In this document: positions 1 through 59,300 of the stretch, one piece after another
Layout: the number at the start of each line of letters is the position of its first letter
Position numbering within the stretch: the first letter of the stretch is position 1
DNA from: Epinephelus fuscoguttatus
Taxonomy: Eukaryota; Chordata; Actinopteri; Perciformes; Serranidae
Length of the DNA: 64,000 bases
Assembly (NCBI RefSeq): GCF_011397635.1
Contig: NC_064772.1
Span: 15,701,035 to 15,765,034, forward strand
Reading direction: 5' to 3'
The notes under the pieces: generated by a model
What the model was told of the DNA's origin: nothing
Database searches by the model: none
Seen by the model: the letters and a program-made list of their open reading frames with translations, nothing else
Made by a program: the position numbers and the translations under genes

Positions 1-544
1 GGATGAAGGATGAGCCAAAACGTATTCTGTTCAGTAAGAAAAATTAATTATCATTCACCTGGTACTTTTCTGATCTGACAGAGTTAAATCGGCAATCACA
101 AAACTCTCTAACGTGAAGTTAAGAGTTTAAAGAAACTATAATTTAATGCATTCATACATCAGGACGTGCACTGTTAAGTGAACACAGGGAGAATAAAATA
201 ATACAGGAATAACCTTCATACTTCTGCAGAAAGCTTGCACCCTCTTGAACCTTTTGGAAATTACCAAAGACCCTTTGACAATGATGCATTTGCTTGAGGT
301 TTTCGAGACATCATTTCCATAATTTAGCACCACAGCTTTAAAAATACTTCTACATGAGGTGATATTATTATCTCCTGAACACATTAAACAGGCAAAATTG
401 GAGGAGCAATGTCTCTGCAGGATACTGGTAACGCCAAAAAACCCTCTTGGCAAAGGCATTCTAATTAAATCTTTGACCTTAGCATGAAAGGCTACTGTGA
501 TTTTTTTTTCTTTTTACACAGTTCAGCGTGTTAAGTGTGGTTTA

Positions 545-39010
<38,466 letters not shown>

Positions 39011-40631
39011 CTTCAGCGCCATCTAGCGGCACATAGATAGCTTCAACTGCTGAAGCTTCTTTAAACCTCTATCAGTAAAATACTTCAAATGTTCTTATCA
39101 TGCCAAGAAAATTATTATGAAATAGTAAAGACACAAATCACTGATATTCGTTTAATTTCCATGGCAAATTACTCCAACTTTTCACTGCTGTTTTTTGTTA
39201 TTTTAAATAGTTTTTTATTGACAATACAGGAAATACAGAAGCAAAGATATACAGATATAATACATACATATATATTTAATACAGATATAACATCAGAGCC
39301 AGGTGTAATCTTTAAATGACCACATTAACGCCACTTGCATTAAAACGCGCATACATATTTTATGTATTTTACATGAATATGCATGCTGTATGTATTAATA
39401 CTTTTTCCCTACTTCAGTCTTGATCATAAAAAAACATTTCCTTCATCACGGTCGGGACAATTCTTACAAGATGCCAGTGTTTTAAATGGGTAAAAATACA
39501 ATCTGTGAATTAGTTTATTTTTTTGCACATATACATTTATAGAAAAGACATGGAAAAAAGAAATAAAAAGTTAAAACATTGTGCAGGAGAGGTTGGGAGC
39601 CAAAATGGCTTATAAAGATACCTCCCCTATTAAATAACAACAATCATACATAAAAAGTAAAGATAAAAGCAAATAATGCCTAATTGAACAAGAGTTCCAG
39701 AGTATCAAGTAATACAAAATTGTAAGAGATGTACAATTTACAAAAAAATAAATATAAATGGAAAGACAAAGTATTTATAAGCTGAAATGCAAATTAGAAA
39801 TACTATAGTAAATGCCAAGTGGATTTTTTGGGAGGGTTTATCACAGTCTGGTATGTGTTAATAATAAACAGCAACTTTGATCTCGATACATTTATATTTT
39901 TTTGCACAGTGTCATATTTTAAATTAATCCCATTCAATACCCACATACATATTTTTGTGTATTTCACATGAATATGAGTACTATATGCATGTATCATTCC
40001 TTTTTTTTCTCTTTTTTTTCTAGCTTCAGTCTTGATCATCAAAAATCATCATCATCATCAATTTCAGGATTTTAACCCATTAAATCCCCTTATTTTTACA
40101 TGATGCCAATGGTTTTTGTTTAGAAACAAGGAGCACAAATAGATTTTTTTTTTGCAGCTTTCTTATTCTTTGAGTCAACAATGGTCTTAATGTTCTGTTT
40201 AGTTTCAAGTTCAAATACTAAAAATAAAAGTGTAGACTGCCTAAATTTGGATTCATGAATACAATACTTTGCTAGAATGATCATCAAATTGATTATATGT
40301 AATTTGTTTTATATTATTGTTATTGTAAATTTCAAACAGTACATTCTCCCAGTAAAGAGAAAATTCTGAGTAAATGATATCAACAGTACACCAGGATACA
40401 TCTCTCCAAAAGTGAATGTTCCCAAAACAGCTGCAGCATTGTTTTTGCATTCATTTCACAAAATAAACAATTTTCACGTCTTTCTTAAATCTGAGAAGAT
40501 AATGCTTATTGCTTGCTTGCTTTATTGGGAATATTTTCACCATTTAACTGTTCCATCAGACAGGCCTCTCCAACAGAGAAGAAGTCGTGAACGGCTCTGG
40601 TTCCCCATCAATGGTCTCTTCAAAGCCACCG

Positions 40632-40860
40632 GACTCCTTTGACAAAAACAGTAATTTTAGCTCACAGAACACAGAAGCTGCTGGTCTACCGATGCTTTGA
40701 GTAGTTAGCTATTTTATGTTATTGTGTGTCTTTGGTGAATAAGAACCCTTTGAAATGCCAGTCACACAGCAACACAAACAAAACATCTGTTCGGGGCAGC
40801 AGAAGACCAGCAGCTCCTGTGTTCAGCAAAGTTATATCATTATTTTTCTCAATGGAGTCT
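40632..40860. repeat. Fold-back repeat with ~57-bp imperfect arms
   Basis: The arm at 40632-40688 (ACTCCTTTGACAAAAACAG to GCTGCTGGTCT) is largely the reverse complement of 40804-40860 (AGACCAGCAGCTCCTG to CAATGGAGTCT). The loop region between is about 115 bp. Adjacent sequence (CAGGCCTCTCCAACAGAGAA) belongs to the same common fish repeat as far as I recall. It is probably a decayed non-autonomous DNA transposon. Confidence 0.6.
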
Positions 40861-40965
40861 GGCTTTGAAGACAGTGATACAACAACTTAATTTTCCCACT
40901 GAAGATCACTGACAGCCCAAAAAAAGGAAGCAAAGTTATGTTTTGCTGCTCCCCCTTTTTTCTGT

Positions 40966-41190
40966 CCTTCTGTCTCTTTTTGAGGTATTTTTTACAGTCA
41001 TTTTGTGTCTCTTTGTAGTTATGTTGTGTCTCCTTGTGGTTGGTTTGTGTATTTTTGTGGTCATGTGGGTCCCTGAGATAATTTTGTATCTTACTGAGGT
41101 CGTTTTATGTCTTTTTTAGTCGTTTTCTGTTGCTTTACGTTGTCTCATTGTGGTTGTTTTGTATCTCTGTTCAGTCATTTTGTGTCTTTG
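40966..41190. repeat. Degenerate minisatellite (TTTTGTGTCTCTTTGTGGTCA-like units)
   Basis: About eight imperfect units of roughly 25-30 bp follow one another, for example CATTTTGTGTCTCTTTGTAG, then TTATGTTGTGTCTCCTTGTGG. Copies are diverged. Confidence 0.7.
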
Positions 41191-41209
41191 ACATACTACT
41201 TGAATTACA

Positions 41210-41490
41210 AGATGGAAAAGTACTCATTATGCAGAATGGTCCATTTCAGAACAATGTATGTTTTTCAGATATATGTATGGGCATATAATTACTGGTGCAT
41301 GAATATGTGCATCACTTTGATGTTGCAGCTGGTAAAGGTGGGGCCACTGTAAGTAAAAGTAACCATTTTGCAAAATGGCCCATTTTAGAATCATGTTTGT
41401 TAAATAAATAATCAACATAGTTAGTGGTGCATTCATGTGTACATCACTTCAGTGTTGCAGCTGGTAAAGATGTGGCAAACTGTGGATGTC
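41210..41490. repeat. Two diverged tandem copies of a ~140-bp unit
   Basis: Copy 1 (about 41210-41349) and copy 2 (about 41350-41490) share, in order, AAAAGTA, a CATT-TGCA-AATGG-CCATTT block, GGTGCAT, CATCACTT and GTTGCAGCTGGTAAAG. The order is kept and spacing is similar, so this is an old tandem duplication within an interspersed fish repeat. Confidence 0.65.
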
Positions 41491-42203
41491 CCCCAGGATC
41501 AATGAAGTCTTGTCTCAATCTGCATTACTTCATTTATTTGTTGGTTATATTTTGTATTATTAATCTGAGTGTACAAATTATTATCACATTATGTAATGGA
41601 GTAAAAGGTACAGCATTTGTCTCTGAATTGTAGTGAAGATTTATATAGTAGCAAATAATGGAAAATTGTGCACCTAGGCCATCTGATTTTGATTACTGTA
41701 ACACTGCTTTACTGATCATGTTTATAAATCATGTTTCTCATCAAGGTGATTTTCAATATACAAAATAAATGTGTTAAACATCCACCTACAACGTACGCTC
41801 CTTTAAGTATGTGGGTTGCATGTAGAGAACATACGCTTTGATAATGGCAGTACTGCAGAGTTGCAGGGCTTAAAAAAAAATAAACTTTAAAGGTGAACAT
41901 TCTCTCCCAAATGCAGCATCATCATCATCATTATCATCATCAATGCATCTGCCACAGAACAAAATCCCATTGTGGCAAGTGAAACAGGTTAATAAAACTG
42001 AGGCAAAATCCTGTCTTTGTTGGCCATTTCTCAGAACTAGCTGTGCATCTCCTTATAAAAACTACAGCAGAGGCATTTCAGAATAACCAATGTAATTTTG
42101 GACCATAAACAAAAGACTGAAGTACACATTTTTACTTATGAATCAAATGCTATGCTCTCAAACAAAAAGGCGTAGTTGCAAGCAAATCAAAACCAAAGGA
42201 TTC

Positions 42204-42209
42204 TTTATT
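42204..42209 (-). other. puf60: Candidate puf60 polyadenylation signal AATAAA
   Basis: AATAAA on the minus strand, 430 nt past the puf60 stop codon, followed by a TTTGGTTTTGATTTG stretch that could serve as a downstream U/G-rich element. No nearer canonical hexamer stands out. Confidence 0.4.
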
Positions 42210-42496
42210 CATAACCAGTCATAAAAAAATTGCATCACACTTTTTGTGAACAAACAATAACCTTTAATCGTAGAAAGGAAAAGTGTTTACATGTCCCGGC
42301 AATTCCATGAAGGGAAAAAAAAAAAACAGAGCTAAAACAAGAAAACAAAAGTGTTACAAGATTGGATTACAAAAATTTGAAACTTGCACTAAAAAAAGGA
42401 GTCTTCACAGATCACAAAGCAAAATCTGACATGTAAATATTTTAATGAGTCCCCCCCCCCCCCAATGGGGCGTTTAATATTAATATCAACAGCAAT

Positions 42497-42520
42497 TAAA
42501 AAAAAAAAAAAAAAAAAAAA
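42497..42520. repeat. A-run in the puf60 3' UTR
   Basis: About 24 consecutive A on the plus strand (poly-U in the puf60 transcript), about 120 nt past the stop codon. A C-run lies at about 42451-42464. Confidence 0.85.
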
Positions 42521-42638
42521 GGAAGGGAAATAAAAACATAATTACAACTTTCAGAGGCCTGCATCTCTAGCTGCAGTGACTGAAATGAGTTTGGGGGGCA
42601 GGTTTTGGGATGGGTGCTGGTGAACCGTTTCAGACACT

Positions 42639-52057
<9,419 letters not shown>

Positions 52058-52159
52058 GAAGCACACCTTCTTCGAGAGGCCCACTTAATCTCACCACTCG
52101 CGAGATCGTCGCATTTTCAATGAAAGGTATCGCGAGAATGGAACCATCGCGATGATAGG

Positions 52160-55100
52160 GCTGGACGTGTTTTGAATACAGTTTTTCACCTTCAACATCT
52201 CAGGGTTAAGTGTTTATGATATCGTTATGATTCATCAGATCAGGAATTTCAGCTGTATTTTTTACAGTTAATGTTGTAAATGAAATGTTGTATTCTTGAC
52301 AGTTGGACATTAAAACTCTGATCAAATGTTTTTACTCAGGTGGTCCAAACAAATTAATTAGGCTATATTTTTCTCCCAATAACCAATAATGATTTCTTAT
52401 TCTTATAGATTAGAAGACCTCAGCATTGTTTAGGCTATGGACCCCTCAGCTGAAAGATTATATATGTGTGTGTGTATATATATATATTAGTATGAAATTA
52501 TATATAAGTTGTCAAATATTGAGTTGTATATTAAACTGAGCCTACAATAATGTGTAGCTCTTTTATGGTGCAAATTACTAAGCTATTAAAATAATAATTA
52601 GTGGCAGATTTACTATACATCATGTTTGTGTCTGAGGTGGATGGTATCTCAGATTCTTCTGCTTGAAAATTTACAAAACGATCTATTGTGGCCCACAAGA
52701 ATGGCTGTAGATGTGGAATAATAATGCAGCTCACTGGCCAGTATGTTTCAGTAGGACATAACTGCTGGTTAACTAGTTCACTTCACTGTTATGGACAGGT
52801 GCCGCACAGTGATTTAGTGTTACCTAGGTAACATGATCACACAAGGATTCATGGGTAACACTTAGCCTATCATCAATGTTGTGAACTGTGATTTTTTTCA
52901 CAAATAGGCCAATTTATCTTTACTAATATGTTGGATTGATGTTATTGTGTATTTTTAGACATACAATTTGAAGGAAAAAAAATGTAATTAGCATACAATC
53001 ATTTGGTGGCCCCCTTGGGGTCACGGACCCCCTATTGAAGACCCAGGCTTTATTAAGCCTGTGTACTACCTTAAAAAAAAACCCTTAAGATCTACCGTTC
53101 CTTTTCCTAAATGTGTTTATTTTGTTAGAAGTAATGAACTCAAAATGATCAACACTGTTAGTCCAATAAATAAATAAATCCCAATAATTTCAGACATAAC
53201 CAACATGTCACATATTGTTTATTGTCATGTATTTCTTTGCAGTAGCTACAATATTTAACAAAGTTTTAAGTAGAACACATCCAAAGGCAAGTTTCATTCA
53301 ACAGATTCACGGGAAAAAGAATTCATTTGACATAAAATAAGACTGATATGGATGTTTTTTGTTTCATGTTTGCACAGTCTAAACATTCATCTTCTTGGTC
53401 AGGAACTGAACTGTGACTGACAAAGGCAAAATGCAAAGTTTTCGAATGGTTGCAGGCTATTAAGACATGCAGTTTACTAGATCAAATGAGAGCGAAAGTG
53501 GCACTGCTTTGCATTGAAATTCCATCTAAAAGTAAACCCCCTTGATAGCCACAAACAAATATTTACACCATAGCCCATTGTTGTTAAATGTCTGGGAGAA
53601 TTCAGGGCTCCTGTCTTTAGAGACACACTGATAAGAAGGCTTGACACAGAGTAGAGTAAGTACTGTAAGCAATGACTGTACAGCAGTGTAACTGTTATGA
53701 AACCACGACCTTACCGACCTGGGAAACAAATGAAGCAGAGCTAAGTGAGTCTGACAAACAAGAGAACGCTGCTGAAGACCGATCAGACAATTCACTATTG
53801 TTTTTTGCTGTCCAGTTTTGTAAAGGAAAAATCCACCCAAATGGTGAGCTTCTTTTACGGTGCCAAGTTTGGATCCTTGACAAGAAAATCTGGCAGAGCA
53901 GAAGGAGTGTATTCTATTTTGGTGTCTGTGTAGGCCGCGGTGCAATCGATTCCAAAGTTCACACTGAAATTGTACTGAAATAAACCTACAGTAGACCTGA
54001 CACTGGAAAATAAACATCTTCAAAGGAAAATATTCCTCTTTTCTTTCAGCGATTATGTTGTATCACCTGCGGCCCATGAAAACCTCCATAGGTAGGTATT
54101 ATTAATATAAGACAAAATGCTAAATGCTTCTTCAAATTTTTCCTAAAGATTTGGGGTAGATCTTTCCTTTAAAACACCTCTATACAAAAAAATATAGTAT
54201 GAGAAAAAAATCCTCCGATGGTTTGGGATATACCGCAAAAATAAGCATAGCAGGAATATTATCAACAATGTAGCAATTTTTATTAACAAGTCTCAAGATC
54301 CCGTCACCATCACCCTTCCTCCCAGTTATATACGACTATAACTTTACTTCACAAGCTTCCTGTGATGTATTCCAATTTTCGTACAAAGGCTGCAGCTCTT
54401 TCCAAACTAACACTGACTGCAGCAGAGATCGTTATCACCCGATCTATATGTTCAATATACAAAGGCTGCAGCTCTTAATGGAGCTGCCATTACTGGTTGT
54501 CAATCTCGTCTTTACATTCACACAGACTGACTGTGGACTCATGATTAGAGACAAATATGCATCTGGTTTTAAAACTAAAATTCAGTCTGTATCAGTTAAA
54601 TTCCAAATTTTAAGTTGGGTCTAAGTTGGGTACAATGTATGAAGTAAATCAGAGACGTATGTGAATTTTAACAGCTATTGAATACTTTAATTGGAATTTG
54701 AACACCACTGACTTAATAGAATTAAAATATTTTACTGTAGAGACCATATATCTGAATGCATTTGTTCTGAATTCACAGTTTTAAAATGACAATAATAAAT
54801 GTCTTGATTGGCAATTTCAGAAGCTGAATTTTAATCTATTTTTTTCAATGTCAACAAATTCAGATCCAAAACGACAAGTTTCAGAATTTAAAAAAGGTGA
54901 AGAGGAGAAACAGGTTTCTCAAATTTGAGTGGTCAAATTCAGATTAAATAATTCATGCTGAAATTTAAAATGTTGCAAGAAAAAAACAGAATAATAATAG
55001 AATTAAAATTCAGATCTAATAATTCATGTTGGAAAAATAAAAAAGTAAAAGAAATTCAAGATGATCAAAGTCAATTGGTAAAATTCAGATCTACATGATT

Positions 55101-56302
55101 TTTTTTTTTAACGTATATTCTTAGATATAAACTTCACCAATGGAATTTGAGCAACCTGAATCTACTTTCTTAAAATTCTGAAACGTTTATTGTTGGATCT
55201 GAATTTGTAAACACTGAAAAAAATCTATTCAGATTCAGCTTATGAAATTGCAAATCAAACTTCAAAGGGGTGAATTCAGAATAAATATATTCAGATACAG
55301 TTTTCAAAGTAAAATATTTAAATTCTATAAATTCATCTGTGTTTAAATTTCAATATTACATATTTAGTGGCTGATAAAATTGAAATATTTATGTCTCTCG
55401 GCTGCTTTTATACAATGCCATTTCATTTGTCCAAAGTACATTGCCATATCAGGCACTTTGCAAATCTTTGGCTTTCAGAACACTTTCACAGGGAAAACCC
55501 TTTAAGAGCACAACAGGCTAAAAGAGAGGCATCATCTCATTGCTTGTCACTACATTTAGGCATGGTGTGTTTTATCTCTGGGAGAAGAAACCTTCAACCC
55601 AAGAGTGCAGGGAGGTGTGTTAACTGCATTCATAAAAAGCAAAGAAAAAAAACAGGCTTGTGCAAAGCTTCTATTGTTCACAGTTAAACAGAAATAAATA
55701 AGTCAGCTGAATGAGTATTAACAGTGCATGTTGGACGGAATATTAAATTCCTAAAATTGTATTAAACTCAGGGTTGTGGCTTGTAAGGGAGAGACGCTTT
55801 AGAAAATGACTTTGTTTACAATTCATAGTAAATAATCACCAATCAAATTGGACACTGGAGTGCAAACAAGGCTAATGAGCAATAACATGTCCTTCTGAAA
55901 ACATAGCTGCTGCATTTGTAAGTAAAACATATCTGTTCCGAATAGTGGCGTTATGGAAAAGTTGTCAGGATATCTTAAGGCATGATAGCCCTTTTAGGCA
56001 GGGAGTTTGTCAATCTTCCACTGCTTTGTGGGATTGCTGAACACAGCCATGATGCCTTCGGCCCTCCAACCAGAAGTGCCTTTGGTTCCTTACTCAGCGC
56101 TGGCGATCCCTCGTTCTCTCTGGGAATAATTTACTGACTGTCAAGGCCCAGCATCCTTCTGTATTTGTCCCCTTTTTATCCCCAGCTGGGTCAGCTGCGT
56201 TCCCGGCTGTGTGATCCCGTCCGCCGCCCTCTCCCTTTCTTGATCTGTGTGGTCAACGCCCAGGCCCCTCTTTCTGGGCCAGTCGCTATCGTGACCCCCT
56301 TC
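52160..56302. other. Intergenic region between puf60 5' end and nrbp2 stop codon
   Basis: No supportable gene. The first 300-400 bp left of 56303 are presumably nrbp2 3' UTR. A minus-strand AATAAA at 54279-54284 is the sort of signal that could end it, but I cannot link the two. A fold-back repeat fills about 54630-55410. A TA-rich tract is at 52466-52486. 52.5-54.2 kb is otherwise featureless. Confidence 0.7.
54630..55410. repeat. Large decayed fold-back (inverted) repeat with ~280-bp arms
   Basis: The left arm (about 54630-54945) read in reverse complement aligns along its length with the right arm (about 55130-55410). Shared blocks in order are AAATTCTGAAAC, GGATCTGAATTTGT, GAAAAAAAT, TTCAGCTT then TGAAATTGC, GTGAATTCAGAA, TAAAATATTT and TTAAAATTCA/GATAAAATTG. 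Identity is moderate with small indels. The unpaired centre is about 185 bp. This looks like an old non-autonomous DNA transposon with long TIRs. Confidence 0.75.
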
Positions 56303-59300
56303 TCACTGTGTGCTCCCAGATGCAAGCGCTCGGACCCGGTGTCGGCTGATGGCGTCCTCCAGGAACCCTGCTACCTTCTCACTGTCCTCCTACATAGCAC
56401 ACAGGACATGTTTAAGACCAGATACAGAGCTCCTGTTTGGCTTTAAAATGCAAAAATCTCAGTAAAATGTGAATTGTTAATAAAAAAACAACCAAAAGAA
56501 GCTTTTATATCTACCTCATTTATGAAGGCGTAGTGAACAAGCTCACTGGCAAGGTCTTTGGAGGTGTCCGCTGAAAGATTCACATTAAATACATCGGTTA
56601 CAAAAATCTGCAATAAAATGAACCTATAGAGTATGTGGTTTTTTTAAAGGAATACTGCACCTCCCAAATCACCATTTGTATATCAATAGTTTACTCTGTG
56701 TTATGTTTAATTTGTGAAGAAAACTTTGTTTATCTCGCATGACTCCACGGTGAACAAAGAATTTAAAAAACTGTGAAAATCTTTGATGAATTGAAGTCAT
56801 AGGGGTCCATGTTAAACAACAGCAAAACTATATGAAAATATCCTTTTTCAAAGTTTCACACAACTTGTGCAGTGGATGCAGTAGATGTAACAATGTTTTC
56901 TTAACTTATACTTAACTTATATACCAATGGTTTTGGGGGTGAAGTATTCTTTAAGGTACAGTTGTGGTCAACTTACTTGAAAGGATGTCACAGCTAAGCT
57001 GCCTGTGAAGTTTGTCATCCATCTTCAGAAACAAAGACAGCTGAGGAGAGATCAAAAAACATTGAATTTAAATCAAACTGGATTTCTGTTTGGCCATCAT
57101 AACTGAGTGAACTTACAACATAAATGCTGGTACAGAGCTAACAAAAAGACTAATACATATATACTTGATATACTTGATTGTTAAGGAGCCCAACAAGAGT
57201 TTATACTAAAATGGGCGAAGTACCTGTACAATACTGTATGTGACTCACATGAGTTTTGGTCCCTTCTTCGTTTGACTCCAAATTACAGTGCATCTGAACA
57301 ACCTGCAACACCAACGGACAAAAATAGTCAGAGAGTAACAAGCACAGCGAAATGGGGACACAGCAGAAATGTCTTTGATATGTTTTGGCAGGATATCTAC
57401 AGGCATCAGACATTTGGATTTGCTGCTTTGAAGACCTTCTTCAGATAATTTTTTAACCAAATCTTAGACAAATCATCTTTTTCTCATTACCCAACATTGC
57501 AAGTTAGGTAGTATATATGTGGTTGTGTGCAAAGGAAGGCTTTTTATGGGAATATGGTTATTATACTGAGTTAGGTTAGGTAGTGCAAGTATAAAGTAAA
57601 ATAACAGGATTAGTTTCAGAGGTAGGTTTAAATATTTATAACATCAGACGTGGACTTTCATGCACAAGAGCTTGACTCATTTTGACAAAAAGAATTTAAA
57701 AAATGTATGGCAATTATGATGTCACAAATTTAAATTTAAGACTATTTAATGACTTATAAGGACTAATGTTTATAACATTAAATTCTAAACATTTTAAAAC
57801 TTTTAGGACTATATAAACAGACATGATAATAATATTAACAACACTAACAATACGTAACCAAAAGGATGGTCTTTTCATGTGTGGAAAAACTCTAAAATCG
57901 CCTTCCTAATTCTTGACATATTGCAGAAAGTGGACAATAAGCACATTCCTCCTGCATGGACATTTTATAATCTCAGACAACTTTACTCTGTAGGCAGTCA
58001 GATTATATATTTAACACTTTTTTTTATGTTTGAAAGTCTAACCTTTCTCGTTTCTGTCTCCTGGGGCTCAGGAGTCGGCGTCTTGACCGTCTCAACGTGC
58101 TCCTGAGACAAGGAGAGAGCCCGAGGAACGGGGTGAGGCCGAGATGAGGCGAAGTTCATCAAGGGGTAAATCCCATTCCTGAAGAAGACATAATGTTACA
58201 CTTCATGCTGCAGCCACTGTGTAATCTCTGATACAAAATGAGTCCAATGCTGTAGCTCTACTTACTTGACATCCTCCAGAAACTTGTCAAGTTCCAGAGG
58301 GGACACATGGGAATATCTACAGGACATGAGGAGACACACAGAAGAGCAGAGTGAGTGCTTCACCTGTCATGTCAGGAAATTCAAGACAAGAAGTCAAAGA
58401 TATGTGGTGCTTGTGTGATTTTACTTGAGCTGAACTCCCTGTCTGTCTTCATGTTTGATCTCTGCCATGACAGCGTTGGGGTCAAAAGACTTGGTTTTCT
58501 CCTCCACACAGTTTTCTGGGAGCAAATCTGTCAATGCAAGACAAGCCTGTTAACTTATTTGATACAAATACATTTATTTGAGTTACTTTGAGTTCAGTTC
58601 TAAAACCTGCTTGGCAAACACTTAGAAGTCATCAAATTGATCTGCTACATGTAAATATTGCAATGTGCATTGAAAGAGGAGTCTCTGGTGTGGTGGCTCG
58701 GTGTGTGGAGGTGAGAAACTCACACTGGTTGTTGATGAGGCAGTGGGCGGCGAGCAGTTTGAGGGAGTGGACCTCGAACAAGACTCGGTGGAACAGAAGG
58801 TCGTGAGCCGTAGGACGTAGCTTGGCTTCATGACGCAAACAGGACTGGGTGAACTCCTGCAGAGAGCAGAGCCCAATACATAACTATATGACTGTACAGT
58901 ATGACCCACTTTACCAAGCATTACACCGTGTTCTGGTTTTCCTGGCGTTTTATTGAAACATTCAGTCTAAAACTGTACAAAGTCTCTGCATGTGGTAGGA
59001 AACAAACCCAGAAGCAAGGTGGTGTGTGTAGGCGAGTGTTAATAGTGTGGGACAGTTTGTCTTTCTTATCTCTGTGTTTTATTGGTTGTACTGGTGCATA
59101 TTTAGGACGTGAAGTATTTTTGAGACTCACTCTCATGAGAGGGTCTTCCAGAGATTGACCTGCATTGGCGATGGCCTCCTTGGACACAGCAGTATCTCCG
59201 TTGGCCTGGATCTCCAGCACTGCCATCTAGGGGTGCAAATAATCTGTTAACACAATCACATATCACAGTTTTTCTCGACTGCTAAGACATGCTTAACTGG

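Larger units (their letters stand above)
39050..42180. other. Intergenic region between scrib 5' end and puf60 3' end
   Basis: AT-rich sequence without a supportable gene. It contains a fold-back repeat (40632-40860), a degenerate minisatellite (40966-41190), a two-copy tandem duplication (41210-41490) and ATC repeats (40047-40061 and 41922-41943). The portion 39.05-40.5 kb shows nothing recognisable beyond low complexity. Confidence 0.75.

Noticed and set aside
40047..41943. ATC repeats as a possible CRISPR-like or satellite array
   Set aside because: Trinucleotide microsatellites without spacers; no repeat-spacer array occurs anywhere in the window.
53526..54023. A 165-codon open frame on the minus strand between puf60 and nrbp2
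   Set aside because: Composition is Cys/Leu/Phe-rich without any recognisable motif, overlapping plus-strand frames are equally open, and no splice context is evident. I treat it as chance.
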